DNA of 64,000 nucleotides. Source: JAIPFM01 sp964494325. GTDB lineage: Bacteria; Planctomycetota; Phycisphaerae; Sedimentisphaerales; Anaerobacaceae. Location: NCBI GenBank assembly GCA_964494325.1, contig CAZBTJ010000007.1, positions 1-64,000 on the forward strand. Reading direction: 5' to 3'. The translations under genes were made by a program, and so were the position numbers. Below the pieces are notes generated by a model. It saw only the letters and a list, made by a program, of their open reading frames with translations. It was not told the DNA's origin and did not search any database. Positions 26,786-34,287 of this stretch are shown here, in pieces (the first letter of the stretch is position 1; each line of letters begins with the position of its first letter).

Positions 26786-27415
26786 ATGTCGACGTTTGAT
26801 AAAACAACGTTTATCCAAATGCTGAAACTGGCTGAAGCCAAGATTGAAGAGGAACATGACGCCCTTTCAAAGCTGGATGCGATAACGGGCGATGGTGATC
26901 ATGGAATCACCATCCAGCGTACCATGAAAGCGGTTGGGCAAGCGCTAAATGAAGGCGCTGACAAACCTCTGGGCGATCTGTTGAAAACCGTAGCCATGAA
27001 GGTGATGATGTGTGATGGCGGGTCTACCAGCCCCTTGCTGGGGTCTTATTTTCTGGGCCTCGCCTCGGGTGCCGTGGCCGACGAACTGACAGCAGAACAG
27101 ACGGGTGCCCTGTTTCAAGCTGGCCTTGACAATTTCTTCAAGACCAGCAAGGCACAACTGGGTGACAAGACCATGATGGACGCGTTGCGTCCTGCCACTG
27201 AGGTCTTGGTCAAGACGCTGAATGACAGTGGAGACATTCCTGCCGCATTTTCAGCAGCAGCGGCGGCAGCGGCCCAAGGGGCAGAAAAGGCCAAAGACTA
27301 TATCGCAAAATTTGGCCGTGCCAGAACCATGGGAGAACGGGCTATCGGTCAATATGATCCGGGTGCCATGAGCATCTCTCATATATTCCGTGGCTTTGCA
27401 GAAGCCATTAACTAA
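26786..27415 (+). CDS. dhaL: DhaL-family kinase subunit
   Basis: 209 aa all-helical nucleotide-binding subunit. The Mg-ADP site DAITGDGDHG (D31, D36, D38) and GGSTSPLLGS are intact, as is the C-terminal RARTMGERAIGQYDPGA block. With DhaK it phosphorylates a short ketose. Separate K and L subunits occur both in PTS-driven Dha kinases and in ATP-dependent relatives acting on C4 sugars; the sequence alone does not decide between these. Position between dhaK and lsrF points to making the phosphorylated substrate for the thiolase. Confidence 0.87.
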   Translation: MSTFDKTTFIQMLKLAEAKIEEEHDALSKLDAITGDGDHGITIQRTMKAVGQALNEGADKPLGDLLKTVAMKVMMCDGGSTSPLLGSYFLGLASGAVADELTAEQTGALFQAGLDNFFKTSKAQLGDKTMMDALRPATEVLVKTLNDSGDIPAAFSAAAAAAAQGAEKAKDYIAKFGRARTMGERAIGQYDPGAMSISHIFRGFAEAIN

Positions 27416-27495
27416 AAACGGAGTGACGCTCTGGCTAGGTGAAGCAGAAATGTTGGTTTCCGATTAGACGTATGACAAAAAGGAGAACATACATC

Positions 27496-28374
27496 ATGGC
27501 TGATCTTGATGATATCAGAGATGGCAAAAACTTTGGCTTGGACCAGGAGGTCAAGAGTCAAGGTTTCTATTTAAAGGGATGTAACAATATGGGTTGGGGC
27601 ATGAAAGAAAGAATGTCCCGTATCTTCAGACCAGACTCAGGCAAGACGGTTATGCTGGCGTTTGATCATGGTTTTATCATGGGACCGACCTCCGGACTCG
27701 AACGTATTGATCTGACCATCGTGCCAATTGCAAAATATGCAGACTGTCTGATGGGCACTCGCGGCATCATCCGTACGTCCATCCCAGCAGAACTGAGCAA
27801 ACCGATCTGTCTCCGCTCTGATGCGGGCACCTCCATCCTCACAGAACTGAATCACAATGTAATCATCGATGTGGAAGATGCCATTCGCATGAACGCCTCT
27901 GCCATGGCGATCATGGTCACAGCCGGTGACCCTGCCACAGAAGCCAAGACCTTTGCCAACCTATACAATCTGGTTGATGCCGGTCAAAAATATGGCATCC
28001 CTGTAATGGGCGTGACTGCTGTGGGTAAGGACATGGCCCGTGACGCACGTTACTTTGGTCTGGCCTCACGCATGTGTGCTGAAAATGGTGCCAACATCGT
28101 GAAGACATACTTCTGTGAAGGCTTTGAGCAAATCGTGGCTTCATGTCCGGTGCCCATTGTCATTGCTGGCGGAAAAAAGCTGCCCGAGCTCGAAGCACTT
28201 GAACTGGCTTACAACGCGATTCAAGCAGGTGCAGCCGGGGTCGACATGGGACGTAATGTCTTCCAGTCAGATCATCCCGCTGCCATGATCCAGGCTGTCG
28301 CCAGTGTGGTGCATGATGGTGAAAAACCAGACAAGGCATATGATCTCTATCAAACGCTCAAATCCCAACTTTAA
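27496..28374 (+). CDS. lsrF: LsrF-type 3-hydroxy-5-phosphonooxypentane-2,4-dione thiolase
   Basis: 292 aa class I aldolase-fold protein, clearly colinear with E. coli LsrF: it opens MADLDDIRDGKNF, has TVMLAFDHG, GPTSGLERID and IVIAGGKKLPE, and ends GVDMGRNVFQSDHP. The Schiff-base lysine is in IVKTY at K203, the same position as in E. coli. LsrF transfers an acetyl unit from a phosphorylated C5 diketone to CoA, giving acetyl-CoA and dihydroxyacetone phosphate at the end of AI-2 catabolism. ATG 27496 has AGGAG 9 bases upstream; an earlier in-frame start at 27439 lacks support. No lsrACDB, lsrK or lsrG is nearby. Confidence 0.9.
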   Translation: MADLDDIRDGKNFGLDQEVKSQGFYLKGCNNMGWGMKERMSRIFRPDSGKTVMLAFDHGFIMGPTSGLERIDLTIVPIAKYADCLMGTRGIIRTSIPAELSKPICLRSDAGTSILTELNHNVIIDVEDAIRMNASAMAIMVTAGDPATEAKTFANLYNLVDAGQKYGIPVMGVTAVGKDMARDARYFGLASRMCAENGANIVKTYFCEGFEQIVASCPVPIVIAGGKKLPELEALELAYNAIQAGAAGVDMGRNVFQSDHPAAMIQAVASVVHDGEKPDKAYDLYQTLKSQL

Positions 28375-28386
28375 AAAAGGATCACC

Positions 28387-28980
28387 ATGAACGAAAGTCA
28401 CGATGCCTTCAAACAACTCAAGAACGAAGACTTCTATCAAAGTGATGGCACCTTTGATGCAGAAAAAGCCAAACAGGCCTATTACGCCATGATGGAATAT
28501 CACAATTACCCCATTGTACCTCGGCTCAAAACCGAGGAATTTTGGGCGGTGGATTTTAGCCTGGGACAATTCACAGAAGTGGGCATGGCCGGTATCTTCT
28601 GGGTGAACGACCTGGAAGGCAATTACTTTGGCCATGATATCTATCTTCTACCCGGTCAGATGATCCCGGAGCACAGTCACAAACGCACTGAAACAGCAGG
28701 CCCCAAGATGGAAGCCTGGCAGGTGCGTCATGGATCAGTACGGATTTACAGCACAGGCGAACCCACACCCGGTGTCGCTGAGCGTATTCCCCCAATCCAT
28801 AGAGACATGGCTGTAGCACGGACCGAAAGAGAACTTCTACCCGGCGAGGTTGGCACCCTGAACAAGGCTGAACATATGCACTGGATGCTCGGTGGACCTG
28901 AAGGCGGGATAGTCACTGAATATGCCACCTATCATGATGGTGATGGCCTTCGCTTTACCCATCCCAAGGTAAGTTTATAG
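28387..28980 (+). CDS. Cupin sugar isomerase (D-lyxose isomerase-like)
   Basis: 197 aa. A single cupin barrel with metal ligands in PGQMIPEHSHKRTE (H96, H98) and E109 (KMEAWQ), plus a later HMHW histidine (H163/H165) and E178 (TEYATYHD). The layout, including the helical N-terminus, resembles cupin-type D-lyxose ketol isomerases, which interconvert aldoses and ketoses. It closes the operon 12 bases after lsrF with an AAGGA ribosome site. It may supply the ketose for the DhaK/DhaL kinase or isomerise the phosphorylated intermediate. The exact substrate cannot be read from the sequence. Confidence 0.65.
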   Translation: MNESHDAFKQLKNEDFYQSDGTFDAEKAKQAYYAMMEYHNYPIVPRLKTEEFWAVDFSLGQFTEVGMAGIFWVNDLEGNYFGHDIYLLPGQMIPEHSHKRTETAGPKMEAWQVRHGSVRIYSTGEPTPGVAERIPPIHRDMAVARTERELLPGEVGTLNKAEHMHWMLGGPEGGIVTEYATYHDGDGLRFTHPKVSL

Positions 28981-29038
28981 TCAGTCCTGACATCGCTTGA
29001 GAAAACCGTACCAGGACCCCGAACGCAAAACCTGGCGG

Positions 29039-29071
29039 CCAGGATCTTGGCATTTTAAGTCAAGATCCTGG
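29039..29071 (+). terminator. Hairpin after the LsrF operon
   Basis: Perfect 11-bp stem CCAGGATCTTG (29039-29049) / CAAGATCCTGG (29061-29071), 11-base loop. There is no strong U run, so it may be a weak terminator or an mRNA end stem between the cupin gene and the lipoprotein gene. Confidence 0.4.
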
Positions 29072-29104
29072 TGGCCAATCAATACTCTTTGTTGGATGCC
29101 CCAT

Positions 29105-29428
29105 ATGAAACAGTTTGCGATGACAGTCCTGGTACTAACCACCCTGGTCATGTCGGGGTGTAACTCACAATCCAGAACAGATACTGACAATGAAGACCTG
29201 GTCATAATTGGCATCTCAGATGAAACCGAAGAGGCTGTCCGTAAGTTGAAAAAGCCTGTGGCCAATTATTACATGGCCATTGATACACAACGCCGCATGA
29301 AGGATCAACTGGAGGTCACAGGGATTCCTCATGTCATCATTCTGGAACCCGGGGGATATGTGGTCTGGGAAGGATTTCCGTATCTCAAGGGCTACGAGCT
29401 GACCCACAGCATTGTCGAAAAATCCTGA
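29105..29428 (+). CDS. Thioredoxin-like lipoprotein lacking the CxxC half
   Basis: 107 aa. A lipoprotein signal (TTLVMSGC, Cys about residue 19) is followed after about 12 residues by the C-terminal half of a TlpA-like thioredoxin fold: DLVIIGISDETEEAVRKL, then the cis-proline motif TGIPHVIILE and WEGFPYLKGYEL. The first half of the fold, with strand, CxxC helix and linker, is absent. The product cannot be a normal disulfide reductase. It looks like an in-frame deletion derivative of a TlpA-like protein. It precedes the cytochrome gene by 58 bases in the same direction. Confidence 0.65.
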   Translation: MKQFAMTVLVLTTLVMSGCNSQSRTDTDNEDLVIIGISDETEEAVRKLKKPVANYYMAIDTQRRMKDQLEVTGIPHVIILEPGGYVVWEGFPYLKGYELTHSIVEKS

Positions 29429-29486
29429 AAATTGCCAAGGAAGAGTCGCCATAAAAGAACCAGGTTGTGCACCCTAGGAGTTGTTC

Positions 29487-31334
29487 ATGAAACAATACGC
29501 TACGAAGTACGTCAGATGCATCATATTGATCCTGGTCTTGAGTGGCTTGGCCCCATTGATGGCAGCAGAGATACCTTACCTATCCCCCTCATCAGTCATT
29601 GTCTCGTCGGACAAGGCGTTACTCATTGTGGCCGAATCCAATGCCAGACGTCTAACCCTGATAGATCGCATCTCAGGTAAGATCACAGCGCATATTCCTC
29701 TGCCCATGGCACCAAGCGGCTTGTGCCTGTCTCAAGACCAAACCCGGTTGTATGTGACTGGAGACGGGGCATTGGGCAAGGTACTCGCCTTGAACCTAAC
29801 CACGCGTCGTATCGAACACACGACATCCCTGGGACACACACCTCAAGCCCCGGTTCTCAGCCAGAATGGCAAGACTCTCTACGTGTGTAACAGCTTCAGC
29901 AATGAAGTCGCCGTGTTGCGTGCGAAGAACTTAGCCAAGATCACTACCATTTCAGTGGACCGAGAACCAGTGGCCGCCCAACTCTCCCAAGACGGCGAAA
30001 CTCTGTTTGTCTTGAATCAGCTACCCAGTATGCGTGCGGACCTGGACTACACAGGTGCCAGCATCTCTGTGATAAACACACGTCAGAACAAGCAAGACAA
30101 GCGCATCGCCATGCCCAATGGCACCATCCACCTGCGTGACATCTGCCTGTCACCGAACGGCCAATATGCCTATGCTACACATATTTTAGCCCGCTACACC
30201 GTGCCTACGTCGCAATTGCAGCGGGGTTGGATCAATACCAACGCCATCACTATTATCGACACCCAGACCCAGCAGATCGTCAACACAGTGCTCCTGGACG
30301 ACGTGGACAATGGCGCGGCCAATCCCTGGGGCGTGACCTGTACAGCGGACGGCCAATGGCTCTGCACCGCCCATGCAGGCACCAATGAAATCAGCCTGAT
30401 TGATCGCAATCAACTCCATCAGCGAATAGACAAGGCGGCGCGAAACGAAAAAGTGACTGAAGTCACACACAGCGCCAAAGATGTGCAAAATGACCTGTCC
30501 TTCCTCACAGGTATTAAGCAGCGTGTCGTCATTGAAGGGATTGGCCCCAGGGCTCTGATCGCGGTAGACTCAGTTCTGTATGCCACAGAATTCTTTTCAG
30601 ACGCTTTGGCTGTGGTGGACACAACCCAACCTCGTCTCAAAGCCACCAGCCTCAAACTGGGTCCAACCCCGACACTCTCTCAGATTCGTCGAGGAGAGAT
30701 GCTCTTCAACACAGCCACCACCTGCTTTCAGCAATGGCAAAGCTGTGCTAGCTGTCACACGGAAGATGGCCGGGCTGACGGGCTCAACTGGGATCTGATG
30801 AATGATGGCCTGGGCAATCCCAAGAATACCAAGAGCCTGCTTCTGTCTCACCAGACCCCTCCAAGCATGAGTCTGGGCGTACGTTCAACTGCTGAAGTAG
30901 CCGTGCGTGCGGGTATCCGTCACATTCAATTTGCCCAGCGTCCCAAAGAAGAAGCCGAGGCCATGGATGCGTATCTCAGCAGCCTAAAGCCCATGCCCAG
31001 TCCCTATCTGGATCAGGGCAAGCTCAGCAAATCTGCAGCCAGGGGACAAAAAGTATTTGCCCAGGCAAACTGTCACGCCTGCCACTCTGGCTCCCTGCAC
31101 ACCAACAAAAAATTGTTTAATGTGGGCACTGGTCAGAACCGAGAGACAGATGAAGCCTTTGATACCCCCACACTGGTAGAACTCTGGCGAACGAACCCTT
31201 ACCTGCACAACGGCAGTGCTGCCACCATCAGAGAGGTGCTGACCACGTTCAACCCTGAAAACAAACATGGAAAAACCTCCGACCTCACCGAAAAGCAACT
31301 CGCTGACCTGGAAACCTATTTACTCTCCCTTTAA
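29487..31334 (+). CDS. YVTN beta-propeller fused to diheme cytochrome c peroxidase-like domain
   Basis: About 615 aa from ATG 29487 (AGGAG upstream; an in-frame TTG lies 6 bases earlier). A signal peptide leads into a seven-bladed YVTN/NHL-type propeller (about residues 30-385; LCLSQDQTRLYVTGDG and LSQNGKTLYVCNS are blade repeats). The C-terminal part has two c-type heme sites, CASCH (420-424) and CHACH (529-533), in a CcpA/MauG-like arrangement ending TPTLVELWRTNPYLHNG. It is exported and needs the ResB/CcsB system encoded at 20-22 kb. It probably passes electrons or oxidises a substrate in the periplasm. The Gfo/Idh/MocA gene starts 15 bases later. Confidence 0.85.
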   Translation: MKQYATKYVRCIILILVLSGLAPLMAAEIPYLSPSSVIVSSDKALLIVAESNARRLTLIDRISGKITAHIPLPMAPSGLCLSQDQTRLYVTGDGALGKVLALNLTTRRIEHTTSLGHTPQAPVLSQNGKTLYVCNSFSNEVAVLRAKNLAKITTISVDREPVAAQLSQDGETLFVLNQLPSMRADLDYTGASISVINTRQNKQDKRIAMPNGTIHLRDICLSPNGQYAYATHILARYTVPTSQLQRGWINTNAITIIDTQTQQIVNTVLLDDVDNGAANPWGVTCTADGQWLCTAHAGTNEISLIDRNQLHQRIDKAARNEKVTEVTHSAKDVQNDLSFLTGIKQRVVIEGIGPRALIAVDSVLYATEFFSDALAVVDTTQPRLKATSLKLGPTPTLSQIRRGEMLFNTATTCFQQWQSCASCHTEDGRADGLNWDLMNDGLGNPKNTKSLLLSHQTPPSMSLGVRSTAEVAVRAGIRHIQFAQRPKEEAEAMDAYLSSLKPMPSPYLDQGKLSKSAARGQKVFAQANCHACHSGSLHTNKKLFNVGTGQNRETDEAFDTPTLVELWRTNPYLHNGSAATIREVLTTFNPENKHGKTSDLTEKQLADLETYLLSL

Positions 31335-31349
31335 TTTTTGGAACTAATC

Positions 31350-32678
31350 ATGCAAAACAAACAGGCGATATCAAGACGACAATTTCTGAAACGATCCACA
31401 GCCGCGGCAAGTTTAATGGCACTGCCCACCATTGTCCCGGCTCATGTATTGGGTGCTGATGCCCCCAGCAACAAGATCACCATGGCCTTCATTGGCACTG
31501 GCAATCAAGGCACCAATGACATGAGAGGCTTCCTCCAGGATCAACGTGTGCGCGTTGTGGCAGTATGTGATGTGAATCGGAAAGGCCCTGGCTATTGGAG
31601 TGGCGGCATTGCCGGACGCGAACCCGCACGCCAGATCGTAGACAACCACTACAAGGGCACCAGCTGTGCCGCCTACGAAGATTATCGTGAGGTATTGGCA
31701 CGAGAAGATATTGATGCCATAGAAATTGCCACGCCCGATCATTGGCATGCCCCCCTGGCTGTGGCGGCAGCCAAGGCTGGCAAGGATATTTATGGCCAGA
31801 AACCACTGTCCCTGACCATCGCTGATGGTAGACTCATGACCGACACAGTGACACGGTATAGCCGGATCTGGCAGACGGGGAGTCAACAACGATCTGACGG
31901 GAATTTCCGACGTGTCTGCGAACTGGTTCTGAATGGACGCATCGGTAAACTGCACACCGTACGTTGTGGCCTGCCAGGTGGCATTCCCGATTACGGCAGA
32001 ACGGCCAATCAAACTGAGGAGGTTCCAGTACCAGACGGATTTAACTACGACATGTGGCTGGGCCCGGCCCCCAATGCCCCCTACTGCCCGGCACGCTGCG
32101 GCGTCAACTTCCGCTGGATCAGGGACTATTCAGGTGGCCAAATCACAGACTGGGGAGGTCATCATCCTGACATTGCCCAATGGGGTATGGGGACAGAATA
32201 CACAGGCCCCATCGAAATCAAAAATGCCCGTGGCACCTTTGCCAAGCACCCGATATACAACACGGCCACAGAGTACTACTTTGAATGCCTCTATGAAAAT
32301 GGCGTCACCCTTATCATATCTGACAAAGAACGAGGTGGTATCACATTTGAAGGCTCCGAGGGTTGGGTCTGGGCCAATCGCGGCCAGCATAAGGCCAGCT
32401 CCAAAGAGATTTACAACTCAGTCATTGGGCCCAGCGAAATCCATCTGTATGAGTCCAAACATCACTTCCGAAACTTTATTGATTGCGTGATTTCTCGCAA
32501 GGAAACCGTGGCCCCCATTGAAGTGGCTCATCGTTCAATCACGATTGCCCATTTGGGAAACATTGCCCTGACCCTGGGACGAGATCTTAAATGGAATCCC
32601 GAGACTGAGAGATTTGTCGATGACGCAGAAGCCAATCGCTTTCTGCGTCGGGCCGCTCGCGCTCCCTGGTACTACTAA
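31350..32678 (+). CDS. Tat-exported Gfo/Idh/MocA-family oxidoreductase
   Basis: 442 aa from ATG 31350; an in-frame TTG at 31338 is less likely. A Tat signal (SRRQFLKRS) is followed by a Rossmann domain (FIGTGNQGTNDMRGFL) and the catalytic lysine motif, here GQKPLSLT instead of the usual EKP. The C-terminal alpha/beta domain has WGGHHPDIAQWGMGTE. These enzymes oxidise or reduce sugars with tightly bound NAD(P). The Tat signal means cofactor loading before export. Co-transcription with the diheme propeller protein suggests periplasmic sugar oxidation, which is an inference. A strong terminator follows at 32866. Confidence 0.87.
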   Translation: MQNKQAISRRQFLKRSTAAASLMALPTIVPAHVLGADAPSNKITMAFIGTGNQGTNDMRGFLQDQRVRVVAVCDVNRKGPGYWSGGIAGREPARQIVDNHYKGTSCAAYEDYREVLAREDIDAIEIATPDHWHAPLAVAAAKAGKDIYGQKPLSLTIADGRLMTDTVTRYSRIWQTGSQQRSDGNFRRVCELVLNGRIGKLHTVRCGLPGGIPDYGRTANQTEEVPVPDGFNYDMWLGPAPNAPYCPARCGVNFRWIRDYSGGQITDWGGHHPDIAQWGMGTEYTGPIEIKNARGTFAKHPIYNTATEYYFECLYENGVTLIISDKERGGITFEGSEGWVWANRGQHKASSKEIYNSVIGPSEIHLYESKHHFRNFIDCVISRKETVAPIEVAHRSITIAHLGNIALTLGRDLKWNPETERFVDDAEANRFLRRAARAPWYY

Positions 32679-32693
32679 ACCGAGTTTTCCGGA

Positions 32694-32828
32694 TCACCGG
32701 GACACGACGAACGTCTCGTCCCAGGTGGTCTGGTCTTTACAACCTTTGCCGGTTATTCGTGCTTTGCCTTGATCGTCTGTGAGGTCCTGGCCCACGCTGT
32801 ACATAACATACCCTGTGCCTTTCAATTT
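32694..32828 (-). pseudogene. C-terminal remnant of a protein with a YSVG...DD motif
   Basis: An open minus-strand frame of 44 codons bounded by a stop on the 5' side. It reads GYVMYSVGQDLTDDQGKA, then a tail ending TWDETFVVSR and a stop. The YSVGxDxxDDxG end is seen at the C-terminus of many planctomycete secreted or pilin-associated proteins. No N-terminal part exists, so this looks like a leftover from a deleted gene. A short peptide from TTG or ATG cannot be excluded. Confidence 0.5.
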
Positions 32829-32865
32829 TCAGATTGCATGGCACTGAACAGCGGTTTGTCATTAC

Positions 32866-32912
32866 AAAGAAGGAGTTTCTCAAGAATAAGAAACTCCTTC
32901 TTTGTTGTTTTT
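32866..32912 (+). terminator. Strong rho-independent terminator
   Basis: Perfect 15-bp stem AAAGAAGGAGTTTCT / AGAAACTCCTTCTTT, 8-base loop, then GTTGTTTTTA. It ends the cytochrome/Gfo-Idh transcript and faces the 3' end of ahbC. Confidence 0.92.
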
Positions 32913-32941
32913 ATACCTGGTTTTCGATTCACTGCTGCGGT

Positions 32942-34192
32942 TTATTCCGGCATGTCAAACCATTCACCACAGGTTTTCAGGTCAGCAATCATCTTTTCGT
33001 CCAGACCAATTTCTTCGTCTGTTAGATAACAACCAGGATCAGGCGCCCAGGTGTCACCAAAATGAAGATCCGCACGGACTCGCAAACTACCACCACATCC
33101 ATCAAAGAACTTGCATACGCGGCAGCGGCCTTTCACATTGGCACGTCGATCTCTCAACCCCTTGAGCAATGGCTCATCAGAATTACTCCAAATTTCACTA
33201 AACGGATTCTCATGAATATCGCCCAGACTGTAATGACCCCAGAACTGATTTGCATGGACAAATCCGTCGTAATCAATGCTGCCAATGCCGATGCCACTGC
33301 TATTGAGTCCACCGCCATTCCAGGTCAGGAGTTTCCAGACATCTTGAGCCCGATCAGGATCTTCCTTTAACAACTTCAAATAGGTATAGATGCCATCCAC
33401 ATGGTTGTCCACAGTCAGAATATCTGTCTGCTTGCCTTCGTCCTTGTATTGTTTTGTCTTGGCATGGATGAGATCCAGGGCCGCCCTGCTCTGAGCACTC
33501 GTTAACTGTTCAGTGGACATCTCACTACCTCGGCCACTAGGCACCAGATGATAGAAACAGGCTCGCTCGATCCCCTCTGCATCAAAGAAATCAAACAGGC
33601 TTTCCAAGTCCTGAACATTTTGCCCTGTCAAGGTCAAGCGCAGCCCCACACGCACACCAGCAGCCTGACAATTTCGAATGCCCTGAACGGTCCGTTCAAA
33701 CGCACCCTCCACACCTCGGAACTTATCATTGACAGGTCCCATGCCGTCCAGGCTGATGCCCACATAACTGACACCCAAATCCTTAATCATCTTTGCTTTG
33801 TCTTTGTCGATGAGCGTACCATTGGTTGATATAACAGCACGCAAACCCTTGCCCACGGCATATTCAATCAATTCAAACAGGTCAGGACGCATGAGTGGCT
33901 CACCGCCTGAAAACAAAATCGAGGGAATGCCAAAGTCAGCCAGGTCGTCCAAAATGGATTTGGCCTTTTCCGTGGAGACTTCGTTGGATGGCTTGCCCAC
34001 ACCACTGTCATTATAGCAGTGAACGCATTTGAGATTACACATCCGTGTAATATTCCACACCACAATGGGCTTTCTCTCTGAAGCCTTTTTTGGGATGATT
34101 TCACCCTCTCGTTCACCAGCCCCTTTTTTACCATAACGCAGCCAGTCCCCGGGAGTCACTTGATCGCAATACACTTTACTTATGTTAATCAT
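32942..34192 (-). CDS. ahbC: AhbC, 12,18-didecarboxysiroheme deacetylase (Fe-coproporphyrin III forming)
   Basis: 416 aa radical SAM/SPASM protein. It begins with the AhbC signature ISKVYCDQVTPGDWLRYG. The 4Fe-4S cysteines CNLKCVHC (C52, C56, C59) and FSGGEP bind S-adenosylmethionine. The C-terminal SPASM region has CRVCKFFDGCGG and closes WAPDPGCYLTDEE. It removes the acetate side chains of 12,18-didecarboxysiroheme to methyls, giving Fe-coproporphyrin III in the siroheme route to heme. Last gene of the minus-strand heme operon, 95 bases after ahbD; a heptad-period repeat array fills that gap. Confidence 0.92.
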   Translation of the reverse strand: MINISKVYCDQVTPGDWLRYGKKGAGEREGEIIPKKASERKPIVVWNITRMCNLKCVHCYNDSGVGKPSNEVSTEKAKSILDDLADFGIPSILFSGGEPLMRPDLFELIEYAVGKGLRAVISTNGTLIDKDKAKMIKDLGVSYVGISLDGMGPVNDKFRGVEGAFERTVQGIRNCQAAGVRVGLRLTLTGQNVQDLESLFDFFDAEGIERACFYHLVPSGRGSEMSTEQLTSAQSRAALDLIHAKTKQYKDEGKQTDILTVDNHVDGIYTYLKLLKEDPDRAQDVWKLLTWNGGGLNSSGIGIGSIDYDGFVHANQFWGHYSLGDIHENPFSEIWSNSDEPLLKGLRDRRANVKGRCRVCKFFDGCGGSLRVRADLHFGDTWAPDPGCYLTDEEIGLDEKMIADLKTCGEWFDMPE

Positions 34193-34210
34193 AATTTCGT
34201 ACTCGGTTTT

Positions 34211-34266
34211 TAGTTTGTAGTTGCTAGTTTTTAGTTGCTAGCTGTCAGCCGTCAGCCGTCAGCTAC
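34211..34266. repeat. Eight-unit heptanucleotide-period array
   Basis: TAGTTTG, TAGTTGC, TAGTTTT, TAGTTGC, TAGCTGT, CAGCCGT, CAGCCGT, CAGCTAC in perfect 7-base phase. The unit changes from TAGTTNN to CAGCCGT without losing the period. It lies between ahbD and ahbC. It is the longest array in the window. Confidence 0.8.
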
Positions 34267-34287
34267 TCAAGAACTCAAAATCAAATA

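Noticed and set aside
25778..27415. Classical PTS-driven dihydroxyacetone kinase (dhaKLM) operon
   Set aside because: No dhaM, DhaR or glycerol dehydrogenase is present, and DhaK pocket motifs differ; context with lsrF points elsewhere.
34211..34266. CRISPR-like tandem repeat
   Set aside because: Units are 7 bases with no unique spacers and no cas genes nearby; classed as a heptad-period array.
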